Below are positions 23,150 to 30,595 of a stretch of DNA of 42,140 nt, piece by piece. The translations under genes were made by a program, and so were the position numbers. Below the pieces are notes generated by a model. The model was not told the DNA's origin. It did no database searches and worked only from the letters and a program-made list of their open reading frames with translations. The stretch comes from Gammaproteobacteria bacterium (lineage in GTDB: Bacteria > Pseudomonadota > Gammaproteobacteria > SZUA-140), in contig WFNO01000030.1 in the NCBI GenBank assembly GCA_015488555.1, positions 1 to 42,140 on the forward strand. Direction: 5' to 3'. Each line of letters opens with the position of its first letter. Position 1 is the first letter of the stretch.

Positions 23150-24773
23150 GGGCGTTCACCAGTCGATCGAAGCGGGCCTGCAGGGCGGGCAGGTCCGGTT
23201 CCTGGGGAGCGGTCTCGCGCACCATCTGCAGGCAGCGCCGCACGCGTTCCAGGTGCTCCGGGGTGGGACCGTGTCGTTCCATGTATTTGAGCAAGACCAT
23301 GGCCGTGTTCATGTTGATGGTCTTGTTGTGCGGCAGATCCTCGAGCGCGGCTTCGAACAGGCGGATGGCCTCTTCCAGTTGCCCTTCCTGCACCAGGCGC
23401 ACGCCGCGGTTGTTGAGTCGCACCACATTGTCGCGGCTGTCGGAGATCAGCTCCCGGCCCTCTTCGCTGCGGCCGATCTCGGCGAAGGCCGCCTGCACCT
23501 GCTGGAGCAGGGCCTCGTCTTCGTGATGATTGCGCACCAGCTCGCGGGCCAGTTCCCGGCCCAGTTGTTCATCACCGTGTAGGATGCTGGTCTTGGCCAT
23601 CTCCAGCACCAGTGCCGGCGGGCAGCGGGATTGCTGTTCCTGGAACAGTCGTGCGGCCCGCCGGTAGGCCTCCTGTGCCTCTTCGTCGCGCCCCAGATCC
23701 TGGAGGACGGTGCTCTCCGCCAGTTCGGCATAGAGTCGGGCCCCCTGGTCGTCCGGGAAGTCCCGGCGCAGGCGTCCCAGCACCCGCAGGGCCTCCGTGC
23801 CCGACCCGCTGCGGGCCAGGGCGCGGGCCTGCTTGCTGTAGTTGGCCGGCGTGCGATACACCGAATGCTCGCCCAGCTTGACGGCCTTCTTGAAGGCCCG
23901 GGCCGCCGTGGCATAGTCCTGGCACCGCAGCGCCAGGTCGCCGAGGTTCATTTGCCTGAGGATGGCCTTGGGTGACAGCGTGGCGGCGGTCTCCAGCCAG
24001 CGGCGTGCCTCTCCTTCTTCTCCCAGCCGTTCCAGGGTCTTGGCGAGCCAGTCGTAGGCCTCCATGAAATGTTCGTTCTCTTCCACCAGTTCCTGGAAGG
24101 TGTTGCGCGCCGCCTCCAGGCGCCCGGTGTGGAAAAACACCTTACCCAGCCCCAGGCGTGCCCACGGCATGGGGCGTTCGCGGATCACATCACGGTAGAG
24201 CGCCTCGGCTTCCTGGTAACGGCCCTGGCGCAGGCACAATTCTCCCTTGAGTTTCTGGAATTCGCGCAGATTGCGCGGGCGGTCGCGGATGCGCTCGTCA
24301 CAGAGGCGGATGGCCTCTGCCAGCTCGCCGCGCTGCACCCGCTCCTCGATCTCCTCCAGGTCGGCCTTGCGCAGGATGATGCGTTCCAGGCGCTGGCGCA
24401 GGGTGTCCTTGGTGAAGGGTTTGGAGAGGTAGTCGTCCGGGTAATACTCCACGGCCCCCATCACCATCTGCATGGTGTTCTCCGCCGTGAGCATCATGAA
24501 AACGGTGGAGAAACGGATCAATTTGCGGTGTTTGGCCTCTTCCAGGAGTTGTTGGCCGTCCTTGCCCTCCCCCAGGTTGTAGTCACACAGCACCACGTCA
24601 TAGCTGTGGCGGCTCATGAGCTTGAGGGCTTCCTTGGCGTCGCCCGCCACGTCGATGCGCGTGGCTCCGAAGGATTCCACCATGTGTCGCAGCATGCTGC
24701 GCATGTCGCTGAAATCGTCGATGATCAAAAAGCGCTTGCGGCTGAAATCGACTCGGGGTTTGCGGGCGGCCAT
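23139..24773 (-). CDS. Response regulator with C-terminal tetratricopeptide repeats
   Basis: The 544-residue protein has a receiver domain (about 12-125) with all key residues: Asp19-Asp20 (LIIDDF), phospho-acceptor Asp64 (VVLCDYNLGEGKDG), Thr96 and Lys118 (YLSKPF). The rest (about 135-540) is a series of TPR-like helical repeats, for example EAEALYRDVIRERPMPWARL and ATAARAFKKAVKLGEHSVYR. No DNA-binding or enzymatic output domain is seen, so phosphorylation probably alters protein-protein binding. The overlapping kinase gene downstream makes it the likely cognate regulator. ATG 24773 fits the receiver start. Confidence 0.88.
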   Translation of the reverse strand: MAARKPRVDFSRKRFLIIDDFSDMRSMLRHMVESFGATRIDVAGDAKEALKLMSRHSYDVVLCDYNLGEGKDGQQLLEEAKHRKLIRFSTVFMMLTAENTMQMVMGAVEYYPDDYLSKPFTKDTLRQRLERIILRKADLEEIEERVQRGELAEAIRLCDERIRDRPRNLREFQKLKGELCLRQGRYQEAEALYRDVIRERPMPWARLGLGKVFFHTGRLEAARNTFQELVEENEHFMEAYDWLAKTLERLGEEGEARRWLETAATLSPKAILRQMNLGDLALRCQDYATAARAFKKAVKLGEHSVYRTPANYSKQARALARSGSGTEALRVLGRLRRDFPDDQGARLYAELAESTVLQDLGRDEEAQEAYRRAARLFQEQQSRCPPALVLEMAKTSILHGDEQLGRELARELVRNHHEDEALLQQVQAAFAEIGRSEEGRELISDSRDNVVRLNNRGVRLVQEGQLEEAIRLFEAALEDLPHNKTINMNTAMVLLKYMERHGPTPEHLERVRRCLQMVRETAPQEPDLPALQARFDRLVNAHAA

Positions 24774-24876
24774 GGGTGCGTGGCGGGACTCCGGTTGACT
24801 GGTTTCGACATAGTAGAACTGCGAGACACATGTGCCTCAGAGGATATAATCGGATGTGGGCGGAAGAATCTTGAAG

Positions 24877-24910
24877 CACCCACCCGCGCCCGCCGCCACG
24901 GGCGGGTGGC
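24877..24910 (-). terminator. Possible terminator hairpin after the dodecin gene
   Basis: On the minus strand CCACCCGCCCG pairs imperfectly with CGGGCGCGGGTGG about 15-45 bp beyond the dodecin stop. No good T-tract follows, so it may be only a strong hairpin. Confidence 0.35.
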
Positions 24911-24927
24911 AGGCCGGCCGGACGGGC

Positions 24928-25137
24928 TCAGTCTTCGAGCGTGAAGCCCACCTTCAGGGTCACCTGCCAGTGGGCGACCTTGCCGTCTTCGATCTGGCCG
25001 CGGGCGCTCACCACCTCGAACCAGCGCATGTGGCGCACGGTCTTCGCCGCCCGGGCGATGGCCGTCTCGATGGCCTCTTCCAGGGAATTGGGTGAAGAAC
25101 CGGTGAGTTCGATGAGTTTGTAGACGTGATGTGCCAT
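24928..25137 (-). CDS. Dodecin, small flavin-binding protein
   Basis: The 69-residue protein [20 protein letters not shown], with [20 protein letters not shown] and [18 protein letters not shown], is a typical dodecin. The family forms hollow dodecamers that bind and buffer riboflavin, FMN or FAD. The flavin-stacking tryptophan is present in [15 protein letters not shown] stands five bases before ATG 25137, which fixes the start; a longer frame exists but adds nothing like dodecin. The gene appears to be a single transcription unit. Confidence 0.93.
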   Translation of the reverse strand: MAHHVYKLIELTGSSPNSLEEAIETAIARAAKTVRHMRWFEVVSARGQIEDGKVAHWQVTLKVGFTLED

Positions 25138-25244
25138 GACGCCTCCCTTTGTTCTCGTGATGGCCTGCCGGATGCTTGCAAACCCATCTCTACCAGAGAG
25201 AGGTGCGGCGCGCAAGAAGTGGATGCGCAGTGGATCGTGGATTC

Positions 25245-25345
25245 GGAGGTGAATCTGCGGGGGTTGGACTCGGATTCCGGATCAACTGTCAGACCGGATG
25301 CCAGATTGGACGTCGGGTTAGATACCGGATTGGATGCCAGGTTGG
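25245..25345. repeat. Degenerate 7-14-bp repeats running into the end of the GGDEF-EAL gene
   Basis: Segments such as CCGGATG-CCAGATT, GGATTCCGGATCAAC, ATACCGGATTGGATG and CCAGGTTGGGC are related to the heptad family but less regular. They lie in the gap between dodecin and the GGDEF-EAL gene and extend past its stop codon (25318), so they encode the last residues AQPGIQSGI. Confidence 0.5.
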
Positions 25346-27210
25346 GCAACGGCCCGATCGTGGAAGGGCCGTTGCATGAAGGCGGCCATTTCCGCCGCCG
25401 GCATGGGCTGGCCGAGGAGATAACCCTGCACCTCGTCGCAATGGTGGCGGCGCAGGAATTCCAGTTGTTGTTCCGTCTCCACGCCTTCGGCAGTGACCTG
25501 CAGCCCCAGACTGTGGGCCATGGCGATGATGGCCTTCGCCAGATTGGCGTCGTTGACTTCGCTGTCCAAGCGGTTGATGAAGATGCGGTCGATCTTGAGA
25601 GAGCCTACCGGGAAGCGGGTCAGATAATGCAGGGAGGCGTAGCCGGTGCCGAAATCGTCCACGGCGATGTGAAAACCCATGTTCTTGAGTTCAGTCAACA
25701 CGCGCGAAGTGGTCTCGAGATCCTCGATCACCAAGTGCTCCGTTACTTCCAGGCGCACCTGGTGGTGAGATAGATCCAGATCTAGTTCACGGATCACGTT
25801 TTCCATCATGTCGATGAGGTAGTCGCTGCCGAACTGGCGCACGGACAAATTGATGGACATTGCTTGTAATGGTATATCTTGGCGCTGCCATTCCAAATAT
25901 TGCCGGCAGGCTTCGCGGAAGGTCCATTCCCCCACTGGCACGATCATACCGGTCTTCTCCAGTATGGGCAGAAACTTCTGCGGACTGATGATGCCTTTCT
26001 CTGGGTGTTGCCAGCGCAGCAGGGCTTCTACTCCCACCAGCTGCATGCCTTCCAGGCGGTATTGTGGTTGGTAGTATAGCTGGAATTCGCCGTGTTTGAG
26101 TGCCTGACGTAGATCATATTCCAGCTCTAACCACTCGGAGGCAGCCACGTTCATCTCTTCCGTATAAAACTTGTAACGGCCTGCACCTTCCTGCTTGGCG
26201 TGATGCATGGCCGTGTTGGCGTGTTTGATGAGTTCTTCATCGTTGTTGCCGTCATAGGGATAGAGACTGATGCCCATGCAGGAGGATACGAACAGTTCCC
26301 GCCCACCGACGACGAAGGGCTCCGCCATGCGATTGCGTATCCGGTCCAGCACGGCATTGACTTCCTCCACCGACTTTACCTCGCTCAACAGCAAGATGAA
26401 TTCGTCACCGCCAAAGCGAGCCACGCTGTCGCCAGGTCCGATACAGGATTGCAGGCGACGGGCCACCGCATGCAGAAGTTGATCGCCTCCTGACTGGCCC
26501 ATCGTCTCGTTGATCAGCATGAAATGGTCCAGGCCGATGACGAACACCGCCAGCAGGCCGTTGTCGTTCCGGACCCGCACCAAGGACTGTTTCAGACGGT
26601 CTGTGAACAGCAGTCGGTTGGGTAGCTCGGTGACGCCGTCGTACTGGGAAATCATGACAAGGCGCTTACTCTGGTGACTCAAGCGTTGTTGCAGGGCCTC
26701 GTTGATCTGGCGCAGTTCCTGGTTGGTACGACGGATCTCTTCGTCCAGCCGGGCCTTTTCCTCCAGCAGGTCGTGATAGTGAAAGGCCTCGCGCAGATGA
26801 TGACGCAGCTCATCGGCATCCCATGGTTTGATGAGGTAGCGATATACTTCGCTCTGATTGACCGCCCGCGTGACTACGTCTCGATCCAGGTGTTCGGTAA
26901 ACAGGATGCGCACTACATGGGGATGGCTTTGGCGAAGCCGGTTCAATAGGTCGATCACGGGCATATCTTGCAGCTCCTGGTTGGCGATGAGCACGGATAT
27001 CGGTTGTACGGCGACCACCTCCAGGGCCCGAGTGGCGCTGGGAACCGCGAGCAGAGTGTAACCTTCTCCTGCCAGTTGCCCTGATAAGGTGTCTCTGGCT
27101 ACTTCGTCCAGCCCCACCAGCAATAGCAAGCGCTCAGATTTTTCCATGGCGATGACAGAATCCTCCTTGGAGAAGGGTATCGGGCTGGCTAGGTCATTCT
27201 TTAGCTCCAT
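25318..27210 (-). CDS. Receiver-GGDEF-EAL cyclic-di-GMP protein
   Basis: Up to 630 residues. The N-terminal receiver-like domain (about 28-145) keeps Thr105 and Lys128 (YLIKPW) but has Asn77 (SVLIANQELQDMP) where the phospho-acceptor Asp should be. A coiled coil at about 148-185 links it to GGDEF (motif ARFGGDEF at 265-271, intact; no RxxD inhibitory site just before it). The EAL domain has EALLRW at 395-400, the glutamate in LEVTEHLV, DDFGTGYASL, the lysine in SLKIDRIF and AEGVET, so phosphodiesterase residues look complete. The protein may make, degrade or bind cyclic di-GMP. The start is uncertain: ATG 27210 overlaps the preceding gene by 17 bp, and ATG 27147 is the alternative. It is the last gene of the luxI operon. 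Confidence 0.9.
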   Translation of the reverse strand: MELKNDLASPIPFSKEDSVIAMEKSERLLLLVGLDEVARDTLSGQLAGEGYTLLAVPSATRALEVVAVQPISVLIANQELQDMPVIDLLNRLRQSHPHVVRILFTEHLDRDVVTRAVNQSEVYRYLIKPWDADELRHHLREAFHYHDLLEEKARLDEEIRRTNQELRQINEALQQRLSHQSKRLVMISQYDGVTELPNRLLFTDRLKQSLVRVRNDNGLLAVFVIGLDHFMLINETMGQSGGDQLLHAVARRLQSCIGPGDSVARFGGDEFILLLSEVKSVEEVNAVLDRIRNRMAEPFVVGGRELFVSSCMGISLYPYDGNNDEELIKHANTAMHHAKQEGAGRYKFYTEEMNVAASEWLELEYDLRQALKHGEFQLYYQPQYRLEGMQLVGVEALLRWQHPEKGIISPQKFLPILEKTGMIVPVGEWTFREACRQYLEWQRQDIPLQAMSINLSVRQFGSDYLIDMMENVIRELDLDLSHHQVRLEVTEHLVIEDLETTSRVLTELKNMGFHIAVDDFGTGYASLHYLTRFPVGSLKIDRIFINRLDSEVNDANLAKAIIAMAHSLGLQVTAEGVETEQQLEFLRRHHCDEVQGYLLGQPMPAAEMAAFMQRPFHDRAVAQPGIQSGI

Positions 27211-27703
27211 TTTCGTCGTGGGAGCGGGTGTGACATGGACCGTGATACTCGAAGATCATCCCTCGCGAAAAGTCCCTGCGCGCTACTGGTGGGATCGTGG
27301 CTGGTAGGGCCAGATGCTTGAGACAACAACGCAGCTGCAGGACCCCATTGCGGTTCCATTCTATACCGCAGTGCTGATCAGGCGGTACAGCAGTACGACA
27401 GTCTATGTGGCGACCGCCTTCGCATGCAAGGTCCTTGTCCTCCGCATGCTGGCGCCCTCCTGGAATAGGACCCATCTCACGAACGGCAGCGGCGATTTCC
27501 CTACCACCTCCCTGCACCGCCCGGTCTTCCAGAATGACCCAACGATAACGCCGCGTTCCCTGGGCCAGTTCGGCAAGCGCTCGGGCGCCATCCGCGAGAT
27601 GGGTGAAACCTTGGATCTCCCCTTCCCGGCTCCTGAGTTCGGTCCTGAGATCCCGCAGCAATTCCTCGAATCGTTCCAGATCGCCCACGAGCAGGATGTT
27701 CAT
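27194..27703 (-). CDS. Receiver-like protein encoded directly after luxI
   Basis: The 169-residue product starts MNILLVGDLERFEELLRDLR and continues through RYRWVILEDRAVQGGGREIA to AAVREMGPI. This resembles beta1 to about alpha3 of a response-regulator receiver. An aspartate at the end of the third strand (VILED) could be the phospho-acceptor, but the first acidic pair is reduced to GD. After about residue 85 the sequence (PGGRQHAEDKDLACEGGRHI onward) loses receiver character, and no other frame restores it. The C-terminal half is therefore unrecognised, or the gene is partly decayed. Its ATG overlaps the luxI stop (ATGA at 27700-27703), and its end overlaps the next gene, so it belongs to the quorum-sensing operon. 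Function unknown. Confidence 0.6.
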   Translation of the reverse strand: MNILLVGDLERFEELLRDLRTELRSREGEIQGFTHLADGARALAELAQGTRRYRWVILEDRAVQGGGREIAAAVREMGPIPGGRQHAEDKDLACEGGRHIDCRTAVPPDQHCGIEWNRNGVLQLRCCLKHLALPATIPPVARRDFSRGMIFEYHGPCHTRSHDENGAKE

Positions 27704-28344
27704 GCCACCTCCCGCCAGACCCCGGTGTCGGGTGCACGGCGCGCCGCGGCACCATACAGGGCTTCGTGCAGCTCGGCATCGATGGCGATGCGGCAGGCCA
27801 CCGTGCGCACCTTGCCGATGCGCCGGGGTATGCGATCCGCCAGCCGTACCAGCGGAATGCCGGCCCGCATCATGAGCCGCTCCAGAGCCACGCTGGTGAC
27901 GGTCACATAGGCCCGTATGCCCTGGCGCCGGGCATAGTCGTAGGCTGCCCGCAGCATGGCGAAGGTCACGTTCCCGAGATTGGCCTGCGCCTTGCCGTCT
28001 TCACCACCGGCGGAGCGTACGGCAAAACGGCTGAGTTCCCACACGGTCGGATCCTGCGGCGCAGCGGCACCCGCCAGCAGCTGGGGAAAGGTGTCGCGCA
28101 ACATGTAGGGTCCGGTGGTGGGAAGCATGCGCCAGCAGCCGGTCACACTGTGGTTCTCGCAGGCCACCATGTAGACCGGATCCAGCTCGTCGTAGCGGTC
28201 TCTTTCCATGCCGTCGCGTCCGTCCACTTCCCAGCTCAGGCGCTGGTAGAAGATCTCGTACCGCAGGCGGAACATGTCCTGTAGTAGTGACGGATCGAAG
28301 CCTTTTGCTTGGGCTCGTCCCAAAACGATCTCGACCTTGGCCAT
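27700..28344 (-). CDS. luxI: Acyl-homoserine-lactone synthase, LuxI family
   Basis: The 214-residue protein makes an acyl-homoserine-lactone signal from S-adenosylmethionine and an acyl donor. The invariant residues of the family are all visible: Arg28 and Phe32 (FRLRYEIF), Trp38, Asp49 and Asp52 (RDRYDELD), Arg72 (CWRMLPTTGPYML), Phe86, Glu103 and Arg106 (VWELSRFAV). ATG 28344 is preferred because AAGGAGG lies nine bases before it; ATG 28350 would leave only three. A lux box stands 60 bp upstream, so LuxR-signal autoinduction is likely. The acyl chain cannot be inferred. The next gene overlaps by four bases. Confidence 0.93.
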   Translation of the reverse strand: MAKVEIVLGRAQAKGFDPSLLQDMFRLRYEIFYQRLSWEVDGRDGMERDRYDELDPVYMVACENHSVTGCWRMLPTTGPYMLRDTFPQLLAGAAAPQDPTVWELSRFAVRSAGGEDGKAQANLGNVTFAMLRAAYDYARRQGIRAYVTVTSVALERLMMRAGIPLVRLADRIPRRIGKVRTVACRIAIDAELHEALYGAAARRAPDTGVWREVA

Positions 28345-28375
28345 GCGCATCGCCCTCCTTGCTCGTGGAGAGGGC

Positions 28376-28423
28376 AGTAAAGCGCAAAGCCAGGGTGGGG
28401 GATAACTGTAGGATCCTACAGGT
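28376..28423 (-). promoter_or_regulatory. lux box and luxI promoter
   Basis: At 28404-28423 the plus strand reads AACTGTAGGATCCTACAGGT, with a perfect 16-bp palindromic core CTGTAGGATCCTACAG. The Vibrio fischeri lux box is ACCTGTAGGATCGTACAGGT, two bases different. Read toward luxI, a possible -10 box TTTACT (28376-28381) follows 22 bp after the box. That fits an ambidextrous (class II) LuxR activation site overlapping the -35 region. The gap between luxR and luxI holds no gene otherwise. Confidence 0.88.
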
Positions 28424-28597
28424 TCATTTCAAGCATTTGTTTTGAGTGCAATTCACACCGACGCTCGATGCGGGTACGACGGTGGAAAGTACGACTGTCG
28501 GCTCGCTGTGATCGTTCTGGATGATCATTCTAGGCGCAGCGGGACGAGCCACGCCGGGTGAGATGGACCCCTGCCAGGGCGGGAGCCTAGAAGGGGA

Positions 28598-29374
28598 TCA
28601 GTCGAGTTGGGGAGAGATCAACCCCAGGGAAACAGCCCGGGCCACGGCCTGGGCACGGGAACTGACGTTGAGTTTTTCCGTGACGTTTTGGATGTGATAA
28701 AGCACGGTGCGTTCCGAGATGCCCAGAATGCGGGCGGTTTCCCAGGAGGTCTTGCCTTCGGCGCACCACAACAGGCATTGCTTTTCACGTTCCGTGAGGC
28801 GCACGCCAGTGATGGGCAGCAGTTCGTCGGCGAAGACCCGCCGTACTGCCTCATGCAAGTATGCCGTGAACATTTGCCCGTAAGGTGCCGCCTTTTCTAT
28901 TTTTCTCGTGGCGCGCTCATGCTGTTCATGACTGGCTAAACTGAACATGGCGCTTTCGCCCCGGGCGGTGTGTACAGGAAAGCTGATGCCGCTCACCAGC
29001 CCATGTTGTTCGGCTTCACCGAAGAATTCACGAATTCTGGAGTTTTCCTTGGCCAGCGATGTCAGCCGATCCCAGCGTACCGGCGTGATGTGAGCAGCGC
29101 AGTGATGTACCGTGGGATCCACGCGCACGAAGTGCCGTTCGTTGTACAGAGTGCGCCAGGCTTTGGGATAGCCACTGATGTAGATCATGTAGGGCCTGCT
29201 GAGCGAGGTAGGAATGCAGGCGCCATAGATGAAGTTGCCGAATTCGTAAGTCTCACAGAAGCGGACGCATACGTTGTGGATATCATCCACGGTAGCGACA
29301 TCGGCCAGGGCGTCGGTGAATTCCTCGAAGTTAGGCTCGGCCACCGTTCGAATCTTGCTCCCCCCCGCCACCAT
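28598..29374 (-). CDS. luxR: LuxR-family AHL-responsive transcription factor
   Basis: The 258-residue protein has an autoinducer-binding domain and a C-terminal LuxR helix-turn-helix. The six signal-pocket residues of TraR (W57, Y61, D70, P71, W85, G113) occur with a constant offset of 16: W73, Y77, D86, P87, W101 and G129. The HTH reads LTEREKQCLLWCAEGKTSWE and TARILGISERTVLYHIQNVT, with the conserved Glu, Leu and Gly. It is therefore a genuine AHL receptor, not a solo with an altered pocket. It lies upstream of luxI on the same strand, about 250 bp apart, with the lux box between them. Its own promoter and ribosome-binding site are weak by eye. Confidence 0.93.
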   Translation of the reverse strand: MVAGGSKIRTVAEPNFEEFTDALADVATVDDIHNVCVRFCETYEFGNFIYGACIPTSLSRPYMIYISGYPKAWRTLYNERHFVRVDPTVHHCAAHITPVRWDRLTSLAKENSRIREFFGEAEQHGLVSGISFPVHTARGESAMFSLASHEQHERATRKIEKAAPYGQMFTAYLHEAVRRVFADELLPITGVRLTEREKQCLLWCAEGKTSWETARILGISERTVLYHIQNVTEKLNVSSRAQAVARAVSLGLISPQLD

Positions 29375-29451
29375 CTGGAACTGGATCTAGATAGGCCTGA
29401 ACCTGATCCAAAATCGCAATTCTAATATGCTGCCTGGAGCCGCTGTTCGTG

Positions 29452-29658
29452 TCAACTGTAAGCTTTTTTGGGCTTTTTCAGAGTCGCGCCACGCCCCAGC
29501 ATCTTGCACATGGGGTCGTAATGTCCGTGGCGGAAAAATGGAGTCCGCTTCTCCAGAGTTCGGCGTTGTTTGGCGTGGGCAGGTCAGCCACTGCGCTGTT
29601 CGAACAGCCGCGCCAGTCACATGTCGTAGAGGGATTGTTTGATGGGTTCACGGCACAT
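29452..29658 (-). pseudogene. Possible decayed small gene with two in-frame TGA codons
   Basis: From ATG 29658 one frame reads MCREPIKQSLYDM, TGA, LARLFEQRSG, TGA, PAHAKQRRTLEKRTPFFRHG, HYDPMCKMLGRGATLKKPKK, AYS and TGA at 29452. The segments look like ordinary basic protein, and both internal stops could come from CGA arginine codons by one transition. I do not recognise the family. The opposite strand has an open frame (29449-29757) that overlaps the next gene and looks less natural. This fills most of the 296-bp space between luxR and the YqgE-like gene. Confidence 0.3.
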
Positions 29659-29670
29659 GACTGTGGCAGT

Positions 29671-30351
29671 CTAGCGCAAAGCCTGGGGGCGAGGCATGTC
29701 AGCTTGCAACTGGAGGAATGCGTCGGCCGCAGCGAAGGGATGGACCCGCCGCAATAGGCGCGCCAACAACCAGTCTGGTTGGGCGTCGAACACCAGACTG
29801 CGGTCCCCTTCCACTACATACCAGGCCCCGCGTGCGATCTCGGACTGGAGCTGTCCCGGGGCCCAGCCGCAATAGCCAAAATAGATCCGGGCCTCGCCGC
29901 CATGTGGCGTGGAACCAGCGAGCAGGCGCAGCACGTGGAAGGTACCGAACAGATAACTGATGCCGCCGGGACGTAGGGGGGTGATCGGGTGCTGGCTGGC
30001 CAGTAACACGGACGCCACGGTGGGTAATACTGGCCCACCTTCGTAGATTGGGACAGGGTTACGAGTGGGAAACAGGTCGGAAGCCGCTAGCATGGTGGGC
30101 CGGTTGACAATTACCCCGGTGGTGCCCCGCTGGTCATGCGTAGTGATGAAGACCACCGTCTCACGAAAATAATTGCCTCGCATGGCTGGGGTGGCCACCA
30201 GAAAACGCCCGGCGGCCGGGGTCAAGTTGTAGATCCGGCCATCGTGGCTGGTGAGTGCGGCCAGGGTTCGTCCGGCGGGCAGGCTGAGTAACAGGCACAT
30301 CGCCGAGAGCAGCACAAATGTCAGGGGCGGCCTCGTGCGATTGCAGGACAT
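29671..30351 (-). CDS. YqgE/AlgH-family protein with a predicted signal peptide
   Basis: The 226-residue product has the UPF0301 core from about residue 45: GRFLVATPAMRGNYFRETVV, GTTGVIVNRPTML, VPIYEGGPVLP, ARIYFGYCGWAPGQLQSEIA and RGAWYVVEGDRSLVFD. The last two blocks (GYxGWxxGQLExE and WW-like) are diagnostic. Ordinary YqgE is cytoplasmic and about 185 residues long. Here the first 31 residues form a basic N-terminus, a hydrophobic stretch (LTFVLLSAMCLLLSLPAG) and a likely cleavage after RTLA, so export is expected. GGGAGGT stands about nine bases before ATG 30351. The gene stands alone between luxR and the HDOD gene, with a 244-bp upstream gap that holds short repeats and no gene. Function unknown. 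Confidence 0.82.
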   Translation of the reverse strand: MSCNRTRPPLTFVLLSAMCLLLSLPAGRTLAALTSHDGRIYNLTPAAGRFLVATPAMRGNYFRETVVFITTHDQRGTTGVIVNRPTMLAASDLFPTRNPVPIYEGGPVLPTVASVLLASQHPITPLRPGGISYLFGTFHVLRLLAGSTPHGGEARIYFGYCGWAPGQLQSEIARGAWYVVEGDRSLVFDAQPDWLLARLLRRVHPFAAADAFLQLQADMPRPQALR

Positions 30352-30595
30352 TGGCCATTCACCTCCCTTGCCCCTCCAGTGCTGGTGGATAGCGCTCGGA
30401 TGCGAGCGGCCGAATCGGGATCCGAATCGGGGCTCGACTTGATCGGGGCTGTCCCGGGAGTATGACAAAGGCCCGCCCCCTTGGCAAAGGGTGTCGCGGT
30501 GCAAAGGCCGCGGCCCCCGCGGGGTGCCCCGTCTGCTCCAGTTTCTGAAAGAGTTCAGATGAAGATCCAGGAAAAGAGTTTCACAAGAGAAGGTT

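Noticed and set aside
29375-29460. A second lux box upstream of luxR
   Set aside because: The partly symmetric CTGGATCTAGAT sequence does not match the lux box consensus.
29449-29757. A plus-strand frame of about 100 codons beside luxR
   Set aside because: It overlaps the YqgE-like gene antisense and lacks a ribosome-binding site; the opposite strand reads more like protein.
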